Source: Parafrankia discariae (GTDB lineage: Bacteria > Actinomycetota > Actinomycetes > Frankiales > Frankiaceae). From it: a stretch of DNA of 64,000 bases. The notes under the pieces are model-generated. The model was not told where the DNA came from. It saw only the letters and a list, made by a program, of their open reading frames with translations, and did not search any database. Shown piece after piece: positions 26,798 through 34,870 of this stretch. The position numbers were made by a program, and so were the translations under genes. Position 1 is the stretch's first letter. Each line of letters begins with the position of its first letter. The stretch lies in assembly GCF_000373365.1 (NCBI RefSeq), contig NZ_KB891274.1, positions 1 to 64,000 on the forward strand, read 5' to 3'.

Positions 26798-27574
26798 ATG
26801 GTCAGCGGATCCGTCGTCGTCACCGGCGCCGCAGCCGGGATCGGAGCGGCGTGCGTCGAACTGTTCGCGCAGCGCGGGTTCGGGGTCGTCGCGTCCGACG
26901 TGTCCGAGGAGGGATTGGGCAAGCTCGCCGGGCACCCTGACGTCGTCACCCTCGTGGGTGACGCGGGCGACCCGGCGGCCAACGAGGCGATGGTGGCCCT
27001 GGCCGTCGAACGCTTCGGCCGCCTCGACGCCGCTGTGCTGAACGCCGGCCTCGGGGGCGCCCCACCGATCGAGGCACCGGGAGCCGTCGAAAGCCTTGAT
27101 GCGATCTACGCGGTGAACGTCCGTGGCCTGGTGCTGGGGATCCGCGCCGCCGTCCCGGCACTGCGGGCCACCGGCGGCGGGGCGATCGTCGTGACATCCT
27201 CCGGCGCCGGGCTGCGGGGCGATCCCTACACCTGGGCCTACAACACCACGAAGGCCGCGGCGAACAACCTGGTGCGCTCCGCCGCGCTCGACTACGCCTT
27301 CGAGGGCATCCGGATCAACGCGGTCGCCCCCGGTCTCACCGAGACACCCCGCACCGCCGGTCAGCGCGCCGACCCGGTCCTCGCCGCGGCGCTGACCCGA
27401 CGGATCCCGATGCAGCGCTGGGCTCAGGCCCGCGAACAGGCCGAGGTCATCTGGTTCCTGGCGTCACCGGCGGCGTCGTACGTCACCGGCGTCACCATCC
27501 CCGTCGACGGCGGGCTCACCGCCTCGAACGGAATCCTGCTGCCGCCCACCTACCACGGCGAGCCGCCGCGGTAG
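26798..27574 (+). CDS. short-chain dehydrogenase/reductase
   Basis: 258 aa from the ATG at 26798, which follows GGGGAGGAGGAG. Classical SDR motifs: TGAAAGIG cofactor loop (residues 9-16), NAGLGGAP, Ser in VVTSSGAGLRGDP, and YNTTKAAANNLVRS (Tyr and Lys). The C-terminal PVDGGLTASNG is typical. Fourth-strand details do not fix NAD versus NADP. Third gene of the LysR operon. It may act on an alcohol or ketone from organosulfur breakdown; this is inference from context. Confidence 0.9.
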   Translation: MVSGSVVVTGAAAGIGAACVELFAQRGFGVVASDVSEEGLGKLAGHPDVVTLVGDAGDPAANEAMVALAVERFGRLDAAVLNAGLGGAPPIEAPGAVESLDAIYAVNVRGLVLGIRAAVPALRATGGGAIVVTSSGAGLRGDPYTWAYNTTKAAANNLVRSAALDYAFEGIRINAVAPGLTETPRTAGQRADPVLAAALTRRIPMQRWAQAREQAEVIWFLASPAASYVTGVTIPVDGGLTASNGILLPPTYHGEPPR

Positions 27575-27617
27575 GTGGGCGAAGCACTGCCGCCCGCCCG
27601 GCCAGGAAAGGAACGCC

Positions 27618-28091
27618 ATGGGCACAGAGGCCAACAAGGACATCGCGCGCCGCCTCTACGAGGACGTCGTCAACCAGGGAAAGGTGGAACTGCTGGAGAC
27701 GTTCGTCGCGGACGACGCGGACGACGCCACCCGCCGGCACGCCGGCTGGTCCATCGGCCGTGCCGGTTTCCGTGAGCACGTCGAGTGGCTGCGCGCGTCC
27801 GTTCCGGACGTGCGCAGCACGGTGACGGAGCTGGTCGCCGAGGACAACCGGGTGGTGGTCTTCTGGCGGATCGAAGGAACGCACCAGGGTGAGCTGTTCG
27901 GCGCGCCCGCGACCGGTAGGCGCATCGACGCGACCAGCGTCAGCCTCATCACCTTCCGCGACGGTCAGATCGTGAACTACTCGGTGCTCCCCGACCGGCT
28001 CACCATCCTTCGCCAGGTCGGCGCCGTCGCGGTCACCGGTACCCCGACGGGAGGCGAAGATCAGCCATCGCGACCGAGTGGCTCATCGTGA
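27618..28091 (+). CDS. SnoaL-like ester cyclase/polyketide cyclase family protein
   Basis: 157 aa from ATG with GGAAAGGA upstream. NTF2-like fold signs: NKDIARRLYEDVVNQGKVELLETFVADD, FREHVEWLRASVPDVRSTV, VVVFWRIEGTHQGELFGAPATGRRI and ISFRDGQIV-like SLITFRDGQIVNYSVLPD. The family includes SnoaL cyclases and many uncharacterised ester cyclase-like proteins; the actual reaction is unknown. It follows the SDR by 43 nt and is likely the fourth gene of the LysR operon. The stop codon overlaps a small ORF (TGATG). Confidence 0.8.
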   Translation: MGTEANKDIARRLYEDVVNQGKVELLETFVADDADDATRRHAGWSIGRAGFREHVEWLRASVPDVRSTVTELVAEDNRVVVFWRIEGTHQGELFGAPATGRRIDATSVSLITFRDGQIVNYSVLPDRLTILRQVGAVAVTGTPTGGEDQPSRPSGSS

Positions 28092-28240
28092 TGCGCGCCG
28101 GCTACGTGATACACCGGCACGTCCATCGGCTGTTCCACGGCAAGCCGCCGCCGGCGTCGTTGCACTGCCAGGTCGGCGCGGGCGAAAGGGTGGGCCGACC
28201 ACCGGTGACCACGACGCCGGTCGAACAGACCCACGGCTAG
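28091..28240 (+). CDS. small ORF coupled to the SnoaL-like gene
   Basis: 49 aa starting at an ATG that shares one base with the preceding stop codon (TGATG), a layout typical of translational coupling. The product is basic with several His (YVIHRHVHRLFHGK) and one Cys, and has no hydrophobic segment. I do not recognise it. It ends directly before a 17-bp terminator, so it is the last possible gene of the operon. It could also be an eroded gene remnant. Confidence 0.35.
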   Translation: MRAGYVIHRHVHRLFHGKPPPASLHCQVGAGERVGRPPVTTTPVEQTHG

Positions 28241-28245
28241 TACGG

Positions 28246-28288
28246 CCCGACGGCCGCGACCTCGCACGCGAAGGTCGCGGCCGTCGGG
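28246..28288. terminator. 17-bp perfect hairpin terminator
   Basis: Arms 28246-28262 (CCCGACGGCCGCGACCT) and 28272-28288 are perfectly complementary around a 9-nt loop. It lies between the LysR operon and the convergent secreted-protein gene, and can end both. Confidence 0.85.
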
Positions 28289-28323
28289 TCGTCGGGCTCA
28301 GAAGCTCGCGATGGCCTCCGACG

Positions 28324-28935
28324 CTAGGACAGCGCGGCCTTGTTGCAGACCGACGTCGCGACGACCGCGCTCTCGAGACCTCCGAGCAGACTGACCGACA
28401 CCGCGTCGACCGTCAGCGTGCCGTCGGGGGTGAGGGTCTGGTGGTTGAGGAGCAGCGTTCCCAGGCCGCCGGGCAGGGCGATGGTGGTGTCCGGTGCCGG
28501 GTTCGGCTGGATCAGGACCGGTATTCCGAGCAGCGCGATCCGCGCGTTCGTGATGGCGGTACTCCCGGTCACCGTTCCGGTGGAGGGGTTGTAGACACAG
28601 CCCGACCTGATCGAGTCGACGCTCACGGTCGCGACCCCCGACAGGCCGGCGGAGACGCCGCCGACCGTCGCGCTGGCGCTGGTCGGGCCCGCGGCGGTGT
28701 CGATGACGCCGACGCTGATCAGCGACGGGATGCTGAGGCCCACCCGGTGGTTCTGCGGGGTACCGGGGAAGGTACTGACGACGGCCGGGCCGCTGGGAAC
28801 GGCCCCGCTCGCCCGGAGGCCGACCGCGATGTTCGGCGCCGCCGCGGTGGCGGGTGTCGTGGTCGCCAGTGCCACGCCGCCGGCGACGGCGAGTACGCCG
28901 AGACACCGGGCCGTGCGTTGTGCCAGTTTTCTCAT
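28324..28935 (-). CDS. secreted choice-of-anchor P-like protein
   Basis: 203 aa from ATG with GGGAG upstream. A Sec signal is present (RCLGVLAVAGGVALATTTPATAAA). The mature part reads as all-beta: NIAVGLRASGAVPSGPAVVSTFPG, two Cys (SGCVYNPSTG and SVCNKAALS) likely joined by a disulfide, PNPAPDTTIALPGGLGTLLLNHQ and DAVSVSLL. This resembles the actinobacterial choice-of-anchor P family of secreted proteins of unknown function. No cell-wall anchor motif is seen at the C-terminus, so it is probably released or loosely bound. Confidence 0.65.
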   Translation of the reverse strand: MRKLAQRTARCLGVLAVAGGVALATTTPATAAAPNIAVGLRASGAVPSGPAVVSTFPGTPQNHRVGLSIPSLISVGVIDTAAGPTSASATVGGVSAGLSGVATVSVDSIRSGCVYNPSTGTVTGSTAITNARIALLGIPVLIQPNPAPDTTIALPGGLGTLLLNHQTLTPDGTLTVDAVSVSLLGGLESAVVATSVCNKAALS

Positions 28936-29268
28936 GGCTGCTCCCTGTTTGCCGGGTCGGGAACGGTCGGCACGGCATCACCGGCCGAATCACCGTGCTA
29001 TCCAGGAGCTCACCGGGAACTGTCGTGACTTTGTTCCGGCAGAAAGTAACGTGCGCCCCTGGTGGAACCCCGGCCTCGTACCGGGAAATGGAGGTTCACC
29101 GCCGAAGACGCGACGGGCTTCCTTTCGGCGCGTATCCGCCGCCGCGATCGGCCGCGGGCCTCGTGGGCCCCGCGGGCCGGGCGCGGGAACCTCCCGCCGG
29201 GGCGCGCGGGCGGGCCGCCGCGGAGATTATCTTGACTGAGTGTAAATTCTCAGGCCAAGCTACTCGCC
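28936..29268. other. divergent intergenic region
   Basis: 333 bp between the secreted-protein gene (minus) and the NTF2-like gene (plus). No ORF is convincing. An AT-richer patch (29226-29256) with TATCTTGAC and TAAATTCTC probably holds the plus-strand promoter. Nothing else recognised. Confidence 0.4.
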
Positions 29269-29715
29269 ATGAGTCGAAGCGAGATGAGCCTCGAAGAGCG
29301 CGTGCGGCTGCTGGAGGACCGGGAGGAGATCCGGCAGAGTCTGATCGACTACGGCGAGCTGCTCGACGCCCGTGACCTCGACGCCTGGGCGGAACTGTGG
29401 GCGCAGGACGGCGAGTTCGAGATGAGCTCGGGCCGGACGGCGCTCGGGCGGACCGCGATCAGGGAGATGCTGGCCGCGGTGATGGCGAAGAACCCGCCGG
29501 CGGTGGTCCACATGGAGATCAATCCGCGGGTCACCGTCGACGGTGACACCGCCCGTTCCACCGCGCTCTACGGAGTCGGCCGCACCCAGGACGACGGGCT
29601 GACCCGCGTCATCTGGTTCGGCCACCACCACAGCCGGCACATCCGCACCCCGGACGGCTGGAAGATCCACCACCGGCGCAACACCGTCGACCTGCCGGAG
29701 ACCGGCCACCCCTGA
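29269..29715 (+). CDS. SnoaL/NTF2-like protein
   Basis: 148 aa from ATG. NTF2-like fold: REEIRQSLIDYGELLDARDLDAWAELWAQDGEFEM, GRTAIREMLAAVM, VVHMEINPRVTVDGDTARSTALYGV and RTPDGWKIHHRRNTVDLPE. This matches the SnoaL_4-type group found beside ring-hydroxylating or dehydratase genes, but many members lack known activity. It is single here, with the next gene convergent. No catalytic residue pattern can be claimed with confidence. Confidence 0.8.
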   Translation: MSRSEMSLEERVRLLEDREEIRQSLIDYGELLDARDLDAWAELWAQDGEFEMSSGRTALGRTAIREMLAAVMAKNPPAVVHMEINPRVTVDGDTARSTALYGVGRTQDDGLTRVIWFGHHHSRHIRTPDGWKIHHRRNTVDLPETGHP

Positions 29716-29737
29716 ACCGGCCGCTGGACGGCGGGGG

Positions 29738-30973
29738 TCAGCCGCGGCGGTCGGCGAGGGCGACGGCCGGGGCGCAGGCGGCGCGGGCGCTGCGCGCGGG
29801 TGCGCCGAGCAGGTAGCCCTGGCCGAAGTCGACGCCGACGTCGATGGCGACCCGCAGCTCGGCGGCGTTCTCGATACCCTCGGCGATCACGCAGCCGCCG
29901 ATCTCCGCGGTGACGTCCACGATGGCGGCGGCGACGGCACGCCGGGCCGGGTCGTGGTCCATCCCGTGGGTGATCAGGTAGTCGAGTTTCACGATCTCGG
30001 GTCGCAGATGGATGAGCTGTTCGAGGCCGGCGTAGCCGGTGCCGATGTCGTCCACCGCGATCTGGACGCCGAGCGCGCGCAGCGCGTGGACGCCACGCAT
30101 GACCACCGGGTCGGCACTGAAGTACTCGTGCTCGGTGATCTCGACGATCAGCCGCTCGCACGCCGGGAACGAGGCCAGCAGGCCGATCAGACCGGAGGTG
30201 ATGGTGGCCGGCGAGGCGTTCACCGCGAGGGTGACCGGGCGGGGCAGCTCGGACAGCACGGTCAACGCGCGCCGGATGGCCACCAGCTCCAGGTCCGTGC
30301 CCAGGCCGACGCTGCTGGCCACGGCATACCAGCCCTCCGGGTCGTCGGTCGACCCCGGGAAACGGGAGAGGGCCTCGACTCCCACCACGCGGCCCTCGGT
30401 GAGGTCGACGACCGGCTGGAAGACGATCTGCGGGCCACCGGCGTCGATCAGATCGTTGATCACCCGGGAGACCCGGCTGCGGGTCTCCCACACCCGGTGC
30501 AGATCGATGACGGCGTCGCTGAGGAACGCGGCCAGCAGGCTGAGGAACCGGCCTTCGCGTTCCCGTAGCTGCGGATGGGGCTGATGGGCGAGGCAGCCGA
30601 GGATGCCGTAGATGTCGTTGTCGTTGTCGTAGACCGGCGTCGCCGCGTACGCCCCGATGCCCAGCGCCCGGACGGTGCCCGCGGCGGCGGTCCGCGGGTC
30701 GCGGTGGGTGTCGGGGACGATGACCGGCTGGTCGTGGGCGAGCACCTGGGTGTAGAGGGCCGCCTCGCGGCGGATGGTGCTGCCCGGCGCGAGACCGAAG
30801 CCGGCGGCGTCACCGTTGACGACCTGCAGCACCAGCAGGTCGCCCTCGACCCGGCCCAGCCAGGCGAGATCCATGCCGAGGTGGCGGCGCAGCACCCCGA
30901 GCAGGTCGGCCACCGCGGGGTCCGGTTCCACCACCTCGATCGGTGGGCCCAGGGGTGACGCCGGACGCGCCAT
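29738..30973 (-). CDS. GAF-EAL cyclic-di-GMP phosphodiesterase
   Basis: 411 aa from the ATG at 30973 (GGGGAGG upstream), not the longer frame. An N-terminal GAF sensor domain (about 20-165) reads AALYTQVLAHDQPVIVPDTHRDPRT and GIGAYAATPVYDNDNDIYGILGC. The EAL domain (about 180-405) keeps its catalytic signatures: VVGVEALSRF, VNASPATI, IVEITEHEYF, VDDIGTGYAG, KLDYLI and IAEGIEN. Cyclic-di-GMP hydrolysis is therefore expected. No GGDEF domain and no membrane segment are present, so it is a soluble enzyme tuned by a small ligand or redox state bound to GAF. Confidence 0.92.
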   Translation of the reverse strand: MARPASPLGPPIEVVEPDPAVADLLGVLRRHLGMDLAWLGRVEGDLLVLQVVNGDAAGFGLAPGSTIRREAALYTQVLAHDQPVIVPDTHRDPRTAAAGTVRALGIGAYAATPVYDNDNDIYGILGCLAHQPHPQLREREGRFLSLLAAFLSDAVIDLHRVWETRSRVSRVINDLIDAGGPQIVFQPVVDLTEGRVVGVEALSRFPGSTDDPEGWYAVASSVGLGTDLELVAIRRALTVLSELPRPVTLAVNASPATITSGLIGLLASFPACERLIVEITEHEYFSADPVVMRGVHALRALGVQIAVDDIGTGYAGLEQLIHLRPEIVKLDYLITHGMDHDPARRAVAAAIVDVTAEIGGCVIAEGIENAAELRVAIDVGVDFGQGYLLGAPARSARAACAPAVALADRRG

Positions 30974-31048
30974 GGGCACCACCTCCCCGCTACGGCATGC
31001 CCAGGCCGGTGCGGCACACACCCCGCGCCGGGGTCAGAGGCGCCGGGG

Positions 31049-32308
31049 TCAGAGCCAGCCGTTGCGGCGGAACGCCCGGTACAGGAACAGGCAGGCGAGC
31101 GCGATCGTCACCAGCACGGCCGGGTAGCCCCAGACCTGCCGCAGCTCGGGCATGTGGTCGAAGTTCATCCCGTAGATCCCGGCGACGGCGGTCGGCACGG
31201 CCCCGATCGCCACCCAGGCGCTGATCCTGCGCATGTCCTCGTTCTGCGCGATGGTCACCTGGGTCAGCGTCGCCTGCAGGATCGAGGAGAGCAGCTCGTC
31301 GAGGTGGGTGATCCGCTGGGTGGCCTGCACGAGGTGGTCGAAGACGTCCCGGAAGTGGTCGCGCACGTGCGGGTCGATCATCGGCAGGGCGGTGTCGGAC
31401 AACGACCGCAGCGGGGCGGTCAGCGGGGTCACCGCGTGCTTGAACTCGAGGATCTCCCGCTTGAGCTGGTAGAGCTTCTCCACCGACGGCCGCGCGGAGC
31501 GTTCGAACACCGACGCCTCGGCGGTGTCCACGTCGGCCTCGATGCGGTCGACGACCGCCAGGTAGTCGTCGACGACCCGGTCGCACACCCCGTGCAGCAC
31601 CGCCGACGGCCCGTGGCGCAGCATCTCCGGACGGCCCTCCAGCTCGCCGCGCAGCTGCTGGAGCCCACCGTGGTTGCCGTGGCGGACGGTGACGACGAAG
31701 TCGGAGCCGATGAAGACCATCACCTCGCCGGTGACGACGACCTCGGTGTCCGCGGTCAGCTCGCCGTGCTCGACGTAGCAGGCGGTCTTGAGCACCACGA
31801 ACAGGGTGCTGCCGTACCGTTCGATCTTGGGTCGCTGGTGGGCGACGACGGCGTCCTCCACGGCGAGCGCGGGCAGGCCGTAGATGTCGGCGATGGACTC
31901 CAGCTCGGCGTCGGTGGGCTCGAACAGGCCCAGCCAGGCGAACGCGCCGTGGTGGCGGCGGGCGATGTGCGCGGCGGTCAGCAGGTTCGACCCGTCGGGG
32001 ACCCGCTGGCCGTCGGCGTAGACGTGGCAGGCGACGACCTGCCCGGAGCGGACCTGCTCGGGGGTGGGCGTCGGGGGCCGCTTGGGCCGGGTGCGCACCA
32101 GCGACACCGGGCGGGCCAGGGCCCCGGCGAGCAGGTCGCGCAGCGACCCGCCGCCGTGCTCGAGATCGAGCCCGTTGTCGCCGAGCCCGCTGTCGTGCCC
32201 GTGCGGACGCCCGTGCCCGTGGTGCCCGCCGGTGCCGTCCTCGTCGTGCCCGTTCACGCCGTTCCCCTCCGCGAGCTCGCTGCGGCCCCTGTCCGGCCCG
32301 GCGTCCAT
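31049..32308 (-). CDS. corA: CorA-type magnesium/divalent cation channel with His-rich N-terminus
   Basis: 419 aa from ATG at 32308 (start uncertain; the first 60 residues are not conserved in the family). The C-terminus has the two CorA helices (ISAWVAIGAVPTAVAGIYGMNF and VWGYPAVLVTIALACLFLYR) with the signature GMN and the loop DHMPEL. The cytoplasmic domain contains VAYHQRPKIERYGSTLF-like text and the long helix DRVVDDYLAVVDRIEADVDTAE. The N-terminal extension (about residues 20-52) has seven His among Gly and Asp, suggesting an additional metal-binding segment. Confidence 0.88.
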   Translation of the reverse strand: MDAGPDRGRSELAEGNGVNGHDEDGTGGHHGHGRPHGHDSGLGDNGLDLEHGGGSLRDLLAGALARPVSLVRTRPKRPPTPTPEQVRSGQVVACHVYADGQRVPDGSNLLTAAHIARRHHGAFAWLGLFEPTDAELESIADIYGLPALAVEDAVVAHQRPKIERYGSTLFVVLKTACYVEHGELTADTEVVVTGEVMVFIGSDFVVTVRHGNHGGLQQLRGELEGRPEMLRHGPSAVLHGVCDRVVDDYLAVVDRIEADVDTAEASVFERSARPSVEKLYQLKREILEFKHAVTPLTAPLRSLSDTALPMIDPHVRDHFRDVFDHLVQATQRITHLDELLSSILQATLTQVTIAQNEDMRRISAWVAIGAVPTAVAGIYGMNFDHMPELRQVWGYPAVLVTIALACLFLYRAFRRNGWL

Positions 32309-32349
32309 CCTTGCGGACGGCGGTGACGGCTCCGGCCCCGGCTGAACCC

Positions 32350-32402
32350 TGAGCCCGCGGCTGTGACCGCGGCGGAACGAACGGTGGCGGCCCGCGGGCT
32401 CA
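32350..32402 (-). terminator. hairpin between SDR and corA
   Basis: Arms TGAGCCCGCGG (32350-32360) and CCGCGGGCTCA (32392-32402) form 11 perfect pairs over a 31-nt loop that has further internal pairing. The right arm includes the SDR stop codon, so it would end SDR transcription before corA. Confidence 0.55.
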
Positions 32403-33161
32403 GGCCTTCGGGCCGCCGGCGACGTAGAGAACCTGGCCGGAGACGAAACCGGCGCCCTCACCGACGAAGAACGACACGGCGTGGGCGATGTCGTCGACCT
32501 CGCCCGGCCGGGCGACGGGAATCTTCGACTTCGCCGCGGCCAGGTAGTCCTCCCAGCCGACACCCAGGCGCTCGGCGGTCGCCCGCGTCATGTCGCTGAC
32601 GATGAACCCGGGCGCCACGCAGTTCACCGTGATGCCGAACTTGCCCAGCTCGATCGCCAGCGTCTTGGTGAAGCCCTGCAGGCCGGCCTTGGCGGCGGAG
32701 TAGTTCGCCTGACCGCGGTTGCCCAGCGCGGAGATGCTGGACAGGTTGACGATTCGGCCCCACTTCGCGTCCACCATGTACTTCTGGGTGGCCCGGGCGG
32801 TCAGGAACGAGCCGCGCAGGTGGACGCCCATGACCGCGTCCCAGTCGCCCTCGGTCATCTTGAACAGCATGTTGTCGCGGGTGATGCCGGCGTTGTTGAC
32901 CAGCACCGTCGGCGCGCCGAGCTCGGCGGCCACCCGGGCGACGGCCGCGTCGACCGCGGCGGCGTCCGACACGTCGGCGCCGATCGCGATCGCCTTCCCT
33001 CCGGCGGCCGCGATCGCGTCCACGGTGGTCTTGGCCGCCGACTCCTCGAGGTCGAGCACGGCCACCGCCAGGCCGTCGCGGGCCAGGCGCTGCGCGATGG
33101 CGGCACCGATGCCGCGGGCCGCTCCGGTGACGATCGCGACGCGGGACGGGGCTTCGGGCAC
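32400..33161 (-). CDS. FabG-like short-chain reductase (acetoacetyl-CoA/3-oxoacyl reductase type)
   Basis: 253 aa from the GTG at 33161, which follows GAGGAG; a longer frame exists but lacks support. SDR motifs: TGAARGIG, DVSD, NNAGITRDNMLFKM, Ser in VNLSSISALGNRGQANYSAAKAGLQGFTKTLA (Ser, Tyr, Lys all present) and APGFIVSDMTRA. Close to the FabG/PhaB group, so it probably reduces 3-oxoacyl-ACP or CoA with NADPH. It stands alone here, with no fatty-acid gene nearby. Confidence 0.9.
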   Translation of the reverse strand: MPEAPSRVAIVTGAARGIGAAIAQRLARDGLAVAVLDLEESAAKTTVDAIAAAGGKAIAIGADVSDAAAVDAAVARVAAELGAPTVLVNNAGITRDNMLFKMTEGDWDAVMGVHLRGSFLTARATQKYMVDAKWGRIVNLSSISALGNRGQANYSAAKAGLQGFTKTLAIELGKFGITVNCVAPGFIVSDMTRATAERLGVGWEDYLAAAKSKIPVARPGEVDDIAHAVSFFVGEGAGFVSGQVLYVAGGPKA

Positions 33162-33397
33162 GGACCGGCTCCTCACACCAGACGCCACGCGCGACGGCGT
33201 GGCGATCGGACACGGCCGGCAGCCGTCCACCGCGGGCGAGTCGCCGGTGCGACCGGACCACCGCCGGCACCGGGCCCACACCGGCCCGACGATCTGAAGT
33301 CAACCGGTTCGCGGCCCCGGACGCCACCGGTCGACCGCCGCCGTCGACCCGTTGTGGAGCTGGTGGTGACCGGCGGCGGCGCACCGCGCCGGGGTGC

Positions 33398-34816
33398 TCA
33401 GTCGGCGCGGGCCGGGCGGCGCAGGAGGGCCACGGCGGGCACGATCGCGGCGAACGACAGGGCGGCGGTGACCCACCAGACCCGGGTGAACAGGTGCAGC
33501 GGGATGCCGCTGCCCACCGACGACTCGCCGAGCACCGCGATGGTGAGGGCGACACCGAGGGCGATGCCGGTCTGGCGCACCATGTTGACAACCGCGGAGC
33601 CGGTCGCGAACGACTGCGGGGGCAGTGATCCGGCGGCCGTCGACATCATGGTGGGCAGGGTCAGGCCGACGCCGATCCCGGTGAGGATCATGCCGCCGAG
33701 CACGCCGGAGACGTAGTTCGGCTCGGTGGTGATCGCGAGCGCCCACCAGGCGATCCCGGCGCCGAAGACGGCGCTGCCCAGCCCGATGACGCTCGCCGGC
33801 CCGTAGCGGGCGATCAGCCGGCCGGTGAGGCCGAACGAGATGAGCGGGACCATGAACGGCCCGGGCGCCATGGCCAGGCCGGCCCGCAGCGCGGACCAGC
33901 CCCACTGGCCCTGCTCCCAGAGCACGATCGACAGCAGCATCGCGCCGAAGGAGGCGGAGAAGAACAGCGCGACGACCGAGGCGCCGGTGAACTGTCGGGA
34001 GGCGAACAGGGACGGGTGCACCAGCGGGTTGCGGCTGGTCGCGCAGTGCGCGGCGAACAGTACGAGCAGGACGGCCCCGCCGCCGAGCGAGCCGACCAGG
34101 GCCGCCGAGGACCAGCCCCAGTCCGGGCCGCGGACCAGCCCGGCGGTCAGCAGGCCGACGCCGCCGGTGGCCAGCAGCACGCCGACGGCGTCGGGCCGCT
34201 CGGTGGGCTGTCCGGCCAGCCGCGGCAGCCGGCGCCAGCCGACGACGAGGGCGGCGAGCCCGACCGGGACGTTGACCAGGAACGCCCAGCGCCAGCTGGC
34301 GGCGACGAGCAGCCCGCCGACGACCGGGCCGATCGCCGCCGACATCCCGCCGACGGCGGTCCAGGTGCGCACGGCGCCCTGGCGGCGCGCGGGTTCGTGC
34401 GCGGCGAGCACCAGGGCGAGTGAGGTGGGGGTGACCAGCGCGGCCCCGGCGGCCTGCACGAGCCGGAAGCCGATCAGCATGTCGACGCTGGTGGCCGCCG
34501 CGCAGGCCGCCGACGCGACGGTGAACACCGCGGCACCGAGCAGGAAGCCGAGGTCGCGGCGGTAGCGGTCGGCGAGCCGGCCGAAGAAGACGAGCAGCGC
34601 CGCGTAGACGACCGCGTACCCGTTGAGCACCCAGGACAGCCGGCTCAGGTCGGTCTCGCCGAGATCGTGGGCGATCTGCGGCAGCGCGACGTTGACGATG
34701 AACAGGTCGAGGCTCGCCAGGATCACGCCCGTGCAGACGATCAGCAGAACCTCGCGCCCGGACGCCTCGCGGCGCCGTGCGGGCGAGACGCCCCGGTCCA
34801 GCAGGAGTTCTGTCAT
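33398..34816 (-). CDS. DHA2 family MFS drug exporter (14 TM)
   Basis: 472 aa from the ATG at 34816; the apparent longer frame runs into the divergent regulator and is excluded. Family motifs: VILASLDLFIVNVALPQIAHDL (helix 1), LSWVLNGYAVVYAALLVFFGRLADRYRRD (motif A), RLVQAAGAALVTPTSLALV and GGMSAAIGPVVGGLLVAASWRWAFLVNVP (motif C region). About 14 membrane helices. It should export drugs with proton antiport. The divergent HxlR gene and two direct repeats over the promoter suggest local control. Confidence 0.9.
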   Translation of the reverse strand: MTELLLDRGVSPARRREASGREVLLIVCTGVILASLDLFIVNVALPQIAHDLGETDLSRLSWVLNGYAVVYAALLVFFGRLADRYRRDLGFLLGAAVFTVASAACAAATSVDMLIGFRLVQAAGAALVTPTSLALVLAAHEPARRQGAVRTWTAVGGMSAAIGPVVGGLLVAASWRWAFLVNVPVGLAALVVGWRRLPRLAGQPTERPDAVGVLLATGGVGLLTAGLVRGPDWGWSSAALVGSLGGGAVLLVLFAAHCATSRNPLVHPSLFASRQFTGASVVALFFSASFGAMLLSIVLWEQGQWGWSALRAGLAMAPGPFMVPLISFGLTGRLIARYGPASVIGLGSAVFGAGIAWWALAITTEPNYVSGVLGGMILTGIGVGLTLPTMMSTAAGSLPPQSFATGSAVVNMVRQTGIALGVALTIAVLGESSVGSGIPLHLFTRVWWVTAALSFAAIVPAVALLRRPARAD

Positions 34817-34860
34817 GCAACTGACCATAGGGCGCTGGCGTTCCATCACGCAACTGACTA
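34813..34860. promoter_or_regulatory. direct repeats between MFS exporter and hxlR-type gene
   Basis: TCATGCAACTGACCA (34813-34827) and TCACGCAACTGACTA (34846-34860) are 15-bp direct repeats differing at two positions, 33 bp apart. The second overlaps a TAGCGT -10 candidate for the regulator, which starts at 34871 and may be leaderless. Likely HxlR binding sites. Confidence 0.6.
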
Positions 34861-34870
34861 GCGTGGGGGC

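Noticed and set aside
26254-26935. Long minus-strand frames opposite the hydroxyacid dehydrogenase and SDR
   Set aside because: Typical high-GC antisense shadows; the plus-strand genes carry complete family motifs.
29226-29240. GATTATCTTGAC resembling one end of the 47-nt element
   Set aside because: The GTCAAC-N3-GTTGAC core and the TGATCT end are missing, so it is not counted as a fourth copy.
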